Assembly: GCA_021801125.1 (NCBI GenBank)
Contig: JAJYYI010000042.1
Span: 1-64,000, forward strand
Origin: Deltaproteobacteria bacterium
GTDB lineage: Bacteria; Desulfobacterota; Binatia; Binatales; Binataceae
DNA length: 64,000 bases
Reading direction: 5' to 3'
Every line of letters begins with the position of its first letter. The first letter of the stretch is position 1. The notes below the pieces were generated by a model that saw nothing but the letters and a program-made list of their open reading frames with translations, searched no databases and was not told where the DNA came from. Positions 30,388 through 39,478 of this stretch are shown here, piece after piece. The position numbers and the translations under genes were made by a program.

Positions 30388-30627
30388 GTGTTAAGCTGTA
30401 GGGAAATCACCGAACTTGCCAGTGACTATTTGGAGGGCGAGCTGCCGCTGGGCAAGCGACTCTTCATCCGTGTGCATCTATGGATGTGCACGCATTGCCA
30501 AACCTACCTGGCCCAGTTGAGAAAGGTCATCGAGCTCCTACGGCGAGTGCCGAAAGAGCCGCCCAAAGAAGAGTTGCTGGAAATCCTGTTGCCGGAATTC
30601 AGACGGAAACATCGCGGCCAAGCTTAG
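30388..30627 (+). CDS. Anti-sigma factor with ZAS-type zinc-binding motif
   Basis: HLWMCTHC (HxxxCxxC); short ORF immediately downstream of the ECF sigma gene. Confidence 0.85.
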   Translation: MLSCREITELASDYLEGELPLGKRLFIRVHLWMCTHCQTYLAQLRKVIELLRRVPKEPPKEELLEILLPEFRRKHRGQA

Positions 30628-30824
30628 AGTCGCGGAGTCGATGCCTTGGCGCGGGGAGAAGAGCAGCGTCGCGCCGCCCTTGCCGGTGCTTTTACTCCCC
30701 CGCGAACCAGGTGACGCTCCCGAATGGGAGCGCGCGCGGACCCGGTCTAAAGGCGCGGCATCATCGACTTGCCGAAGCGGATGCGCGGACACTTTCTTGC
30801 CGCTCGCCTCGTTCTAAAAGTCGG

Positions 30825-31697
30825 TCAACCGACCTTGTACTTGCATAGGTCGCAAGACATTCGCGTCAGACCTTCCCGCGCCTCCCGCACGCGCAGGAAG
30901 AGCACGTCCAGCAATCGCGGGTCGTCACCCAACGTCGGCGCGCACAGTGCTTCGGTTTCGGGACACTCTTGGCGGAAATTCGCGAGCGCCGTCTCGATGC
31001 GCCGCACCAGGACGCCGCTGAAAAAGAGGTAGGGTGCCACGATCACGCGGCGATACGGAAGGCGACTTAGTTTGCGTAGCCCTTGCGGGAGCGAAGGTTC
31101 CACGACGCCGCAAAAGGCGCATTCGACGGTAGCCAAGCCGCGCCGCTCCCACAAAAGCCGCCCCAGTTTGTAGATGTCGCTGTTAGCGTCAGGATCGCTT
31201 GAGCCTCGGCCGAGCAGCAAAACCGCCGTGTCGCTCGCGGCACGTTCTGGCGCCGCACTTTGCGCTTGCGTTATCCGGTCGCTGAGTATCTCGACCATCA
31301 GCGGATGCAGCCCGAGCGGGGCGGCCTGAGTGAAGCGCACCGAAGTAAAGCGTGCGCGCGCCGCCTCGACGTGCGTTGGGATGTCGACCTTCGCGTGTCC
31401 CGCAGCGAGGAGCAAAAAGGGCGCGATAACGATTTCCTCGGCGCCCCGGCGCACCGCACGTTCCAGGGCCTGGGGGATCGTTGGCTCGGCGAGCTCGACG
31501 AAGGCCGGTTCAACCAAGCCGTCGGTGCGCCGGCGGACCTGGTCGGCTAGCTCAAGAAATGACTGATTAGCCTCGGCGATACGGCTGCCATGACCAACCA
31601 GTACGATCGCGACGCGCTTCATCTCGCTTCGTCGGTCAAAATCGGGCACCGGGCGGCTGTAGCTTCTGGCGCGCCTCGACAGGTTTGAACTCATCAC
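30825..31697 (-). CDS. cbiX: CbiX-type sirohydrochlorin cobaltochelatase with C-terminal CDLCKYK
   Basis: VLVGHGSRIAEAN, PFLLLAAGHAKVDIP, GRGSSDPDANSD, CDLCKYK. Confidence 0.93.
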   Translation of the reverse strand: MMSSNLSRRARSYSRPVPDFDRRSEMKRVAIVLVGHGSRIAEANQSFLELADQVRRRTDGLVEPAFVELAEPTIPQALERAVRRGAEEIVIAPFLLLAAGHAKVDIPTHVEAARARFTSVRFTQAAPLGLHPLMVEILSDRITQAQSAAPERAASDTAVLLLGRGSSDPDANSDIYKLGRLLWERRGLATVECAFCGVVEPSLPQGLRKLSRLPYRRVIVAPYLFFSGVLVRRIETALANFRQECPETEALCAPTLGDDPRLLDVLFLRVREAREGLTRMSCDLCKYKVG

Positions 31698-32074
31698 GTC
31701 GTGCTCAGAACAGTCACTGCCGGTTTGTCGGCGTAGCGCGCCTTCAGCGCCTCGAACGCCGCATGGCGCGCCGGGTCGAAATCGGACTTGGCGCGGTTGG
31801 TGCGCGGCACGTAGCAGGTGAGCACCGTGTCACCGGCGGCGTTGAGAAAGCGCACGAAGCAGTTGCGGTCGGCGCTGTCGGCGATCTCCGCGCGTGCCAG
31901 TGCGCTTTGCTGGACGTGCAGATGATCGGGGCCGGCGCCGATCTCGATGGTCAGGTACTCCTCTCCGCTTCGCACGGCCGGTTTGCCGCAAAGCTCGGCG
32001 ATCGCCCCCTGGTTGCGCACGACGAAACGAATCTCGTCCCAGTCGGCGAGCCCTTCGAGCAGCTGGGTTATCAT
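31694..32074 (-). CDS. Uncharacterised protein embedded in the cobalamin operon
   Basis: ATGA overlaps with cbiX and cbiG; family not recognised. Confidence 0.8.
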   Translation of the reverse strand: MITQLLEGLADWDEIRFVVRNQGAIAELCGKPAVRSGEEYLTIEIGAGPDHLHVQQSALARAEIADSADRNCFVRFLNAAGDTVLTCYVPRTNRAKSDFDPARHAAFEALKARYADKPAVTVLSTT

Positions 32075-33153
32075 GCGGCGTTAACCTCGTGAACCAGGGC
32101 GACCGCCAGCGTGACGCGCCCGCACTTGCATTTGGGTACCAGCACCGCCGACGCGCCCGCGCTGAGCATCGCGGCGGGCTCGGCCACGCCCAGCACGCCG
32201 GTGTGTTTCAGCACCATCGGCGAGGGACTGGGAATCAGATGCTCGACGCGGTTGATCTCTTCGCGTTCGTAGGCGACCAGCGCAAGCCCGCGCTTCTGTG
32301 CGAAGGCGCAAAGCCCGGGTTCGTCTTTCTTTAAGATGTAGGTGGCGAGGTTGCGCACGCTCAGCGCTGATAGGCCATGATCTCGAAGCACTGTCTCAAA
32401 GGCCTGCTCGATTTCCTCGATCGCCGTGCCGCGATCGCACCCCACGCCCACCACCAGCGACTTAGGCCGCACCCAAAGCGTGGGGATTTTGGCCGGCATT
32501 TGCGCGGCGAGGATGCGATGGGAAACTATCACGGCGGCGCGGAAGCGGTCCTCGAGCTCGCCGAGCGAGGCGATGCGCGTTACTCCCTTGGCCGCGAAGG
32601 GCTCCAGGTTGGGCATCCTCACGTTCGGCTCGGCGAAGATCGCGACCCTCTCCCCATCGACCAGCATCCCGCTCACGACCTTCAGCGCTTCCCAGTTTTC
32701 GATCTCCGCGCCCAGTTCCTTGGCCAGCATGTCCGGCGCGAGCGTCTGATTCACGTCGGTACCTGTGGTGACGACCGGTATCGCGCCGAGAACCTCGCCC
32801 AGCTCGCGCGCCAATTGGTTAGCGCCGCCCAAATGGCCGGCGCACAGACTTATCGCGAAGCGTCCGGTGATGTCGATAACGACGATTCCGGGGTCGAAGC
32901 GCTTATCGACGATATAGGGCGCGATGGTCCGCACGACGATTCCGGTCGCCATCACGAAAATCAATCCGTCGTAGGCGCCGAAGATTTCCTTGACCAGCGG
33001 CGCAAGGCCGCCCTCGAAGCGCCGCCAATGGGACGGCGCTTCGGCGTCGTACTTGCGGGCGACGAACACCTCGCACTCGGGCCGAGAGTTCTGGATTCGC
33101 CGGCACACGTCGACGCCTTGCCGAGTCAGCGTTATGGCTGCCAGCCTTGTCAT
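32071..33153 (-). CDS. cbiG: Cobalt-precorrin-5A hydrolase CbiG
   Basis: FVMATGIVVRTIAPYI, SLCAGHLGGANQLARELG, VVGVGCDRGTAIEEIEQAF. Confidence 0.95.
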   Translation of the reverse strand: MTRLAAITLTRQGVDVCRRIQNSRPECEVFVARKYDAEAPSHWRRFEGGLAPLVKEIFGAYDGLIFVMATGIVVRTIAPYIVDKRFDPGIVVIDITGRFAISLCAGHLGGANQLARELGEVLGAIPVVTTGTDVNQTLAPDMLAKELGAEIENWEALKVVSGMLVDGERVAIFAEPNVRMPNLEPFAAKGVTRIASLGELEDRFRAAVIVSHRILAAQMPAKIPTLWVRPKSLVVGVGCDRGTAIEEIEQAFETVLRDHGLSALSVRNLATYILKKDEPGLCAFAQKRGLALVAYEREEINRVEHLIPSPSPMVLKHTGVLGVAEPAAMLSAGASAVLVPKCKCGRVTLAVALVHEVNAA

Positions 33154-34001
33154 TCGTCGCTTCCGCCGTCCGCGGCAGGGCTCGGGCGCAAGGAAAGCCC
33201 GGGTGTCTGCCCTTCGAGCGTCTCGTGGGTCTCGAGATCGTACTTATTCGCGTAGCCGCGCGGGGTGACGACCAACCCTTCAAAGCTCTGCGTGGAGGTG
33301 TTGCCGATTATCACCGTCGTGAGCATCCCAATCTCATGCTCGTGCAGCCGGGCAAGGTCGGAGACCACTACGTTCTGCAGCTTGCGATAAGCGCTCTTGA
33401 CGATCCCGACCGGGGTCGTGGCGGGGCGATATTTTAGGACTATTTCCTGGGTCCTCTTGAGCTGCCAGTTGCGCCGCTTCGATTGCGGATTATAAAGCGC
33501 GATGACGAAGTCGGCCGCCGCCGCGGCCTCCACGCGCCGTTCGATTATATCCCACGGCGTGAGCAGGTCAGAGAGGCTTATCGCGGCAAAGTCGTGGGTC
33601 AACGGCGCGCCAATCAGGGATGCGCACGCCGAAAGTGCGGTGATTCCCGGAATTACCTCGACGTCCGGGTTGTCGCCTGGCTTCCATCCCATCTCGCGCA
33701 GGCATTCGAAGGTCGGGCCAGCCATCCCGTAGATGCCGATGTCCCCGCTGGAGACGAGCGCGACGGTTTTTCCCTCTCGCGCGATCTCCACCGCTTCGCT
33801 AGCTCGATCCAACTCCTCGGTCATTCCTTTGCGGATGACCTGCTTGCCTTCGAGCAGGTCGGCGATAAGCTTGATATACGTCGAATAGCCGATCACGACG
33901 TCGCTCTGGCGTATTGCCGCCAGCGCTCGCGGCGTGATCTGATCGTGATCGCCGGGTCCAAAGCCCACCAGAAGCAGTCGTCCACGAGCCCCGTTATTCA
34001 T
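33150..34001 (-). CDS. cbiH: Precorrin-3B C17-methyltransferase
   Basis: LLVGFGPGDHDQITPRA, SSGDIGIYGMAGP, ALYNPQSKRR. Confidence 0.95.
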   Translation of the reverse strand: MNNGARGRLLLVGFGPGDHDQITPRALAAIRQSDVVIGYSTYIKLIADLLEGKQVIRKGMTEELDRASEAVEIAREGKTVALVSSGDIGIYGMAGPTFECLREMGWKPGDNPDVEVIPGITALSACASLIGAPLTHDFAAISLSDLLTPWDIIERRVEAAAAADFVIALYNPQSKRRNWQLKRTQEIVLKYRPATTPVGIVKSAYRKLQNVVVSDLARLHEHEIGMLTTVIIGNTSTQSFEGLVVTPRGYANKYDLETHETLEGQTPGLSLRPSPAADGGSDE

Positions 34002-34828
34002 GGCGTTACCTCGCCGGGCTTTTGCGCGCCGGCCTCCTTTGCGCGCGCCGATGCGCGCTTGCGAAAGCCGTGGCTGAATTGCGGGTCGTAGAGCCGCGAC
34101 TTGCGCTCGCCGGCGCGCTGCTTGATCGCCGGATCGAGCGTGTCGCCAACGAGAATCATGGCCTGGGCGCGAATCCCCGCCGCTGTGCTCTTCGCTGCGA
34201 TGTCCTCCAGCGTGCCGCGCACGATACGCTGGCCGGGTTGGGTAGCGTTGGCGACCACCGCGACCGGGGTTTCCCGCCCGTAGCCGGCGCTAAGCTCCTC
34301 CACGACGCGCTCGATTAACGTTGCGCTGAGAAAAATCGCCAGTGTCGCGCGGTGATCGGCAAGCTCGCGCAGCCGCTGCCCGGAGGGCATCGGCGTGCGC
34401 CCTTCAGCCCGCGTCAGAATCACCGTCTGCGCCATTTCCGGAACGGTTAGTTCGTGGCCCAGCACTGCGGCGGCGGCAAAGGCAGAGCAGACCCCGGGGA
34501 TTATCTCGTATGGGACTCCGGCGCGCTCGAGTTCTACCATCTGTTCGTGAATAGCGCCGAAGACCGACGGGTCGCCGGAATGAACTCGCGCGACCAGTTT
34601 ACCGCTGCGCGCGCCGCTCACCATGAGTTCGACCAACTGCTCCAGATGGAGCCCGGCGCTGTCGTGAAGCTCGGCGTCGGCCCGCGCGTTCGCAAAAAGC
34701 CCCTGATCGAGCAGCGAACCGGTGTAAATTATGACGTCGGCCTGGCTGATCACGCGATGAGCGCGAAGAGTGAGCAGTTCGGGGTCGCCGGGTCCTCCGC
34801 CGACGAAGCATACCTTACCTGAATTCAT
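33998..34828 (-). CDS. cbiF: Precorrin-4 C11-methyltransferase
   Basis: VCFVGGGPGDPELLTLRA, VRVHSGDPSVFGAIHEQM. Confidence 0.95.
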   Translation of the reverse strand: MNSGKVCFVGGGPGDPELLTLRAHRVISQADVIIYTGSLLDQGLFANARADAELHDSAGLHLEQLVELMVSGARSGKLVARVHSGDPSVFGAIHEQMVELERAGVPYEIIPGVCSAFAAAAVLGHELTVPEMAQTVILTRAEGRTPMPSGQRLRELADHRATLAIFLSATLIERVVEELSAGYGRETPVAVVANATQPGQRIVRGTLEDIAAKSTAAGIRAQAMILVGDTLDPAIKQRAGERKSRLYDPQFSHGFRKRASARAKEAGAQKPGEVTP

Positions 34829-35625
34829 TAAATCGGCTCCACTGCGGCGCCGTTCTCGCTCGGCCGCGCCTGCGCGGCTTGCGCCTGCAAGGCGCGCACC
34901 AGCGGAACACCGCGTTTACTGACGATTAGCGTCGTCAGATAATGCAGCCGTTTGGCGCGGTACGCCTCAAGCTCTCGCGTGACGATCTCCTGCTTAGTGC
35001 CTACACGGCTTGCGAGAAGTGCGCGGTCGCGCAAGCCCAGTTCGTCCAGCACTTCGACAACTTGGTCGAGCACGGCGCCGACCTTCATCAGGACCACCAC
35101 GTCGAACCGTTCCAGCAGTTCCTTCAGCTCATGCTTCTGATAGGTTGCGGGCACGATCGCGATCGCCTCGTCCGCCTGGCCCAGAGCGATGCGGCCCGCT
35201 GCCGCCGCCGCGCCGAGAGAAGAGACGCCGGGTACGATCTCGACCGCGACCTCGGGAAACTCCTCGGTGATGATCTCGTACACGTGCAAGAAGGTTGAGT
35301 AGAGCATCGGGTCGCCTTCGGTGATGAAGGCCACTGAACGATTCTCGCGGAGATGGCTGACGATCGCGCGCGCCGACTCGTGCCAGATGGGGATGAGCCG
35401 CGCGAAGTCCTTGTCCATCGGGAAGAGCAGCCCTTCAAGCCGCTGACGGCTTAGGTCGAGCATCGGCTTGATGATTCTGAGGGCGTAGCTCGACCCCCCG
35501 GGCTTGCACGACGGATAGCAGATCACGTCGGCCGCGCGCAGAATGCGCTCCGCCTTGAGCGTAAGCAGCTCGAATTCGCCGGGCCCGACGCCTACGCCGT
35601 AAAACACCGCGCCGCGAGCGCTCAT
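34828..35625 (-). CDS. cbiL: Precorrin-2 C20-methyltransferase
   Basis: GVGVGPGEFELLTLKAERILRAADVICYP, ITEGDPMLYSTFLHVYE. Confidence 0.95.
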   Translation of the reverse strand: MSARGAVFYGVGVGPGEFELLTLKAERILRAADVICYPSCKPGGSSYALRIIKPMLDLSRQRLEGLLFPMDKDFARLIPIWHESARAIVSHLRENRSVAFITEGDPMLYSTFLHVYEIITEEFPEVAVEIVPGVSSLGAAAAAGRIALGQADEAIAIVPATYQKHELKELLERFDVVVLMKVGAVLDQVVEVLDELGLRDRALLASRVGTKQEIVTRELEAYRAKRLHYLTTLIVSKRGVPLVRALQAQAAQARPSENGAAVEPI

Positions 35626-36248
35626 GTCGTCTCCTGTGCGTCAGAGCGCGTCTCGGATTTGACCGCACTGATGATAAAAATTGGATTTAGCGCTTCGAAC
35701 CGCAGCAGGTCCAGAATCGGTTTGCTGCGCGAAACTTGCACCAAGGTAACGTCGAACTTGAGCTCCAGGGCCTTGAGCGTGTCTAGCGCCGCGCTGAGAT
35801 TGTCGAGGGTGATCGCGTTGATCACGAGCCGGCCGTTGGGGCGCAGCCTGGCGAGCGAGGTCTTGATCACTTCGCCCATCTCGCCGCCACTGCCGCCGAT
35901 AAACACCGCATCAGGTTCCGCCGCGATCTGCGCCAGGGCCTGAGGGGCGCGGCCGTGAATCACCTCGATCACATGGCCAAGCTCGAATTTGGCGACGTTT
36001 TGCCGCGCGATCTGCGCGTCTTCGGCATTTTTTTCCAGCGCAAAGACCTTGCCTTCATTGCCCACCAACATCGCGGCTTCAATTGCGACCGAGCCGGTGG
36101 CGGTTCCGATATCCCAGATAACGTCGCCCGCGCCTGGCGCCAGTCGCGCCACGCTCAGCGCTCGTATCTCGGCCTTGGTGATAAGTCCCTTCTCAGGCTT
36201 GCGTTGGAAGAAAGCCTCGTCAGGCAATCCTATCGAAAGACGTTTCAT
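35622..36248 (-). CDS. cbiT: Precorrin-6Y C5,15-methyltransferase CbiT-type subunit
   Basis: GLPDEAFFQRKPEKGLITKAEIRALSVARLAPGAGDVIWDIGTATGSVAIEAA. Confidence 0.94.
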   Translation of the reverse strand: MKRLSIGLPDEAFFQRKPEKGLITKAEIRALSVARLAPGAGDVIWDIGTATGSVAIEAAMLVGNEGKVFALEKNAEDAQIARQNVAKFELGHVIEVIHGRAPQALAQIAAEPDAVFIGGSGGEMGEVIKTSLARLRPNGRLVINAITLDNLSAALDTLKALELKFDVTLVQVSRSKPILDLLRFEALNPIFIISAVKSETRSDAQETT

Positions 36249-36261
36249 ATAGTGCGAAACC

Positions 36262-37617
36262 TCAAGGCCGGTCCGCGGCGATCAGGATCAAAACGTTGAG
36301 CGCCGATACCGCCTCCAGCTTTGCGAGTTCTTCTAGCGACAACTCGCGCACGCGCTCGGTCGGACTCCCCAGGTCCTCGCACAGAAAGGCGCGATAACCG
36401 CCGGCGCCAGCTTTGAGCAGTTCTCGCGCGACCACGGGCGGGGTGTTCGACGGATCCGTGAAAATGCCCACCTTGCGATGGGGGACGATTTGCTCGACCT
36501 TGAGCGGGCGGGCGTGGAAGCTTAAGAAAGCCGCGTCGTCCCACGGCTCTTTGATCCGCGCGAACGCCTCCTGAATCGCGCTCGGCGCCGGCACAATTTC
36601 GACCTGCTCCTTGCCGAGCTTGTTCACGAGGTACCTGGCGACACCGTAAAAGTTCGGATCACCGGAGGCCAAAACCACCGCCGGCTCGCTCGTTTCCGCA
36701 AGCGTGCGGGCAAGCTCCTCCAGGTTCGCCCGAATAACGAAGCGGCGCGCCGGATGGTCGGTGAACAGCGCCAGATGACGTTCGCCGCCGCACAGCAGCT
36801 TCGCGCCGCGCACGGCTCCGAGCGCCCGGGCCGAAAGATCCTGCGCTCCGCCGGTGCCGACGCCGACGACGGTCACCGCGCTGCGCAGCGAGGGTTGGGC
36901 GCTAAGCTCATCCGCGCGTGTCCGCGTCGCGCCATCTTCGCGAACGGCGCTGCTTGACCGGCCGTCGGCGGCCTGCGCGGATGATCCGGCGCGTTGCGCG
37001 GCGATTGCCAGCAACGCGTGGATAATCGCAACCGCGATAGTGCTGCCGCCCTTGCGCCCGTGCGCGACAATCGCGGGTACGTCAAGGCGCAGCATCTCCT
37101 CCTTGCTTTCGACCGCGTTGACGAAGCCGACGGGCACCGCGATCACCAGCGCCGGCTTTACCCGTTCCTCGCGCGCCAAGCGCGCAATCTCCAGCAACGC
37201 CGTGGGCGCGTTGCCGACGGCCACCACGCTGTTATGCAAGAGCGGGCTCGCCCGGCGCATCGCCGCCACCGCCCGCGTTAGATTCAATCGCGAGGCTTGC
37301 TCGATTACCTGCGGGTCGGAAATAAAGCAGTGCGTGACGATCCCGAAACGGGCCAGGCGCGGCGCCGAGAGGCCCGCGCGGATCATCTCGACGTCGGCCA
37401 CGAGGTTGCATCCCGAGGCCAGAGCAGCGATTCCGGCTTCGAGGGCATCGCGATGAAAAACGATATTGTCCTTGAACTCGAAGTCGGCGCTGGCGTGGAT
37501 TACCCGACGCACGATCGTCCACTGCTCGGGCGTAAAGTGATGGGCGCCGGCTTCGCGATCGATTGTGGCAAAGCTCTCTTCTTCGATTTCGCGCCCGGTG
37601 GCAGTTATCTGCTGCAT
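36262..37617 (-). CDS. Fused precorrin-8X methylmutase (CbiC) and CbiE methyltransferase
   Basis: N-terminal IEEESFATIDREAG...VVAVGNAPTALLEI...VPVGFVNAVESKE (CbiC); C-terminal VVGVGTGGAQDLSARALGAVRGAKLLCGGERHL (CbiE). Confidence 0.93.
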   Translation of the reverse strand: MQQITATGREIEEESFATIDREAGAHHFTPEQWTIVRRVIHASADFEFKDNIVFHRDALEAGIAALASGCNLVADVEMIRAGLSAPRLARFGIVTHCFISDPQVIEQASRLNLTRAVAAMRRASPLLHNSVVAVGNAPTALLEIARLAREERVKPALVIAVPVGFVNAVESKEEMLRLDVPAIVAHGRKGGSTIAVAIIHALLAIAAQRAGSSAQAADGRSSSAVREDGATRTRADELSAQPSLRSAVTVVGVGTGGAQDLSARALGAVRGAKLLCGGERHLALFTDHPARRFVIRANLEELARTLAETSEPAVVLASGDPNFYGVARYLVNKLGKEQVEIVPAPSAIQEAFARIKEPWDDAAFLSFHARPLKVEQIVPHRKVGIFTDPSNTPPVVARELLKAGAGGYRAFLCEDLGSPTERVRELSLEELAKLEAVSALNVLILIAADRP

Positions 37618-37662
37618 CGGCCTGTCATCCTCGATCCACCCGCTTGGCGGATGCGCTCAGCT

Positions 37663-38838
37663 TTACGCTCGAGCATCGTTCGGTCGACTTTCCTTCAGAT
37701 GCTCGAGCGCAGCATCGGCGGCATAAAGCCCCAAAAGTTTCCCGTCGAAGTCGGTCAGCATCACGCTAATCGCAAGCGGTTCACCGGCGAAACGGCGCAG
37801 ATGCTCCGCGGCGGCGGTGCAAACCTGGTCGGCCAAGGCGGTAAGCCCGCCGGCCAGCGCGATCTCCAGCGCGTGGCGGGCGGTGTTCGCGTTTTCAATT
37901 TGCGCAGCCAGTTGTGGGTCAGCGCCTAGCTTTAGCGCCATCCCGGCCAATAGCCCCAGATTCACTTTGGAGCCGGCCGCGTGGGTCATTTTCTTGCCAT
38001 CAGCGATCTTGGACAGCTTGCCTATCATGCCGGCGAAGATAGCGTGGCGCACGCCCTTGCGCGCCGCCCAATTCGCCGCGTAGCCGGCGAAATCCCCCAT
38101 TTCGATGAAGGCGACCTCTGGAAGATGCGGCAGAAGGGCCATGGCGAATTTTTCGGATTGTCCCCCCGTGGTGAAGACCAGTTCGCGCTGGCCGGCGCTC
38201 AGCGCGACGTCGATCGCGCGGGCGATGCTGGCGCGAAAGGCCGCGGTCGAAAATGGCGTGACAAGGCCGTTGGAGCCTAAGATTCCTATCCCGCCAATCA
38301 CACCTAAGCGCGCGAGCAGAGTTTTCTTTGCCAGCTCCGCTCCGTTGGGCACCGATATCGTCACTCGCGCGCCGAGGTCGCCGCGCTTGAGGTCGTCGAG
38401 CGCCTGGCGCACCGACTCGGAAATCATTCGGCGGGGCACGCGCGTAATGTCGGGCTCGCCCACTTCGAGCCCGAGACCGGCGCGCGTCACCTTACCGACG
38501 CCTTCTCCTCCGAGGATCGTGATCGCGGGGTCTTCGCTCAGTTCGACCGTCGCGAAGATTGCGGCGCCGTGTGTGACGTCAGGATCGTCGCCGGCATCCT
38601 TGATAATTGAGCAGGTCGCTGAATGGGCGTCGGACTCGCAGCGTGCCACTGCAAAACGGGCCGGCGTGCGATTGGGCAAAAGAATCGTCACCTCGCTCTG
38701 GGCCGTTTTAGTCAACAGGGCGGTAGTAGCCGCCTTAGCGGCGGCTGCTGCGCAGCTACCGGTCGAAAAGCCGGTCCGGAGCTGCTTTTTAGGCTCGAGC
38801 TGTTTGTTGGCTTGCGCCACGTAGTTTCGTCCGGGCAA
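37663..38838 (-). CDS. cbiD: Cobalt-precorrin-5B C1-methyltransferase CbiD
   Basis: LRTGFSTGSCAAAAAKAATTALL, GGEGVGKVTRAGLGLEVGEPDIT, VFTTGGQSEKFA. Confidence 0.95.
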   Translation of the reverse strand: MPGRNYVAQANKQLEPKKQLRTGFSTGSCAAAAAKAATTALLTKTAQSEVTILLPNRTPARFAVARCESDAHSATCSIIKDAGDDPDVTHGAAIFATVELSEDPAITILGGEGVGKVTRAGLGLEVGEPDITRVPRRMISESVRQALDDLKRGDLGARVTISVPNGAELAKKTLLARLGVIGGIGILGSNGLVTPFSTAAFRASIARAIDVALSAGQRELVFTTGGQSEKFAMALLPHLPEVAFIEMGDFAGYAANWAARKGVRHAIFAGMIGKLSKIADGKKMTHAAGSKVNLGLLAGMALKLGADPQLAAQIENANTARHALEIALAGGLTALADQVCTAAAEHLRRFAGEPLAISVMLTDFDGKLLGLYAADAALEHLKESRPNDARA

Positions 38839-39034
38839 AAGTCTCGCTTGTCAGTTCGGCTGCAATTCGCCGGTGCCGGATCGCTTCGAGGCAAAAAGAA
38901 GCAACCGCGAAGGCCGCGTGCGCCGGTACGGTCAGCCGCCGCCCCGCCCGCCGGGTATCGCCCTATTCACATTGACAGGAACTGGCGTTGCGTGACTCCG
39001 CCGGCTCTCCTGCTCCCCGCAGACCAGCCCCGGA

Positions 39035-39230
39035 ACGCCATTCGGCAGGTCTCCTGACTCTCGGATCAACCTACTTGCGGCAACCTTCCCGCTGCGCACC
39101 CGTCTCAGGTAACCATAGCAGCAGTGGCAGAGGAGCGCTTTCGTCCCCGATCACAGTGGCGGGGGCCGTGTCGGATTCGCACCGACTTCCCTATTAAGGC
39201 CTAGCCGCCGTCCGGCTTACTAACCGGTAT
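39035..39230 (-). ncRNA. Cobalamin riboswitch
   Basis: RC contains GGGAAGTCGGTGCGAATCCGACACGGCCCCCGCCACTGTGA and B12 box AGTCAGGAGACCTGCCG, upstream of cbiD. Confidence 0.95.
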
Positions 39231-39478
39231 ATCGGCGCGCAGTGGAAAGTCAAGACGATTCGGCGTAACGGAATCGCGCCTGGACCGTTGCCCAACTGGC
39301 CGCTGCGAGGCCAACAAAGGGGCTCCCGAGCAGATTTCCGGCCTCGCGAAAGCAACAAGCGGCAGACCTGAGGCGAAGATCGTTCGTCCGCGGATGAGAC
39401 CCGACGTCCGGACGCTTCACCCAGAGCGGCATTCCTCTGCCTAGGAACCACCGTGTGCGTTGCATTACCGCGCGCTTG

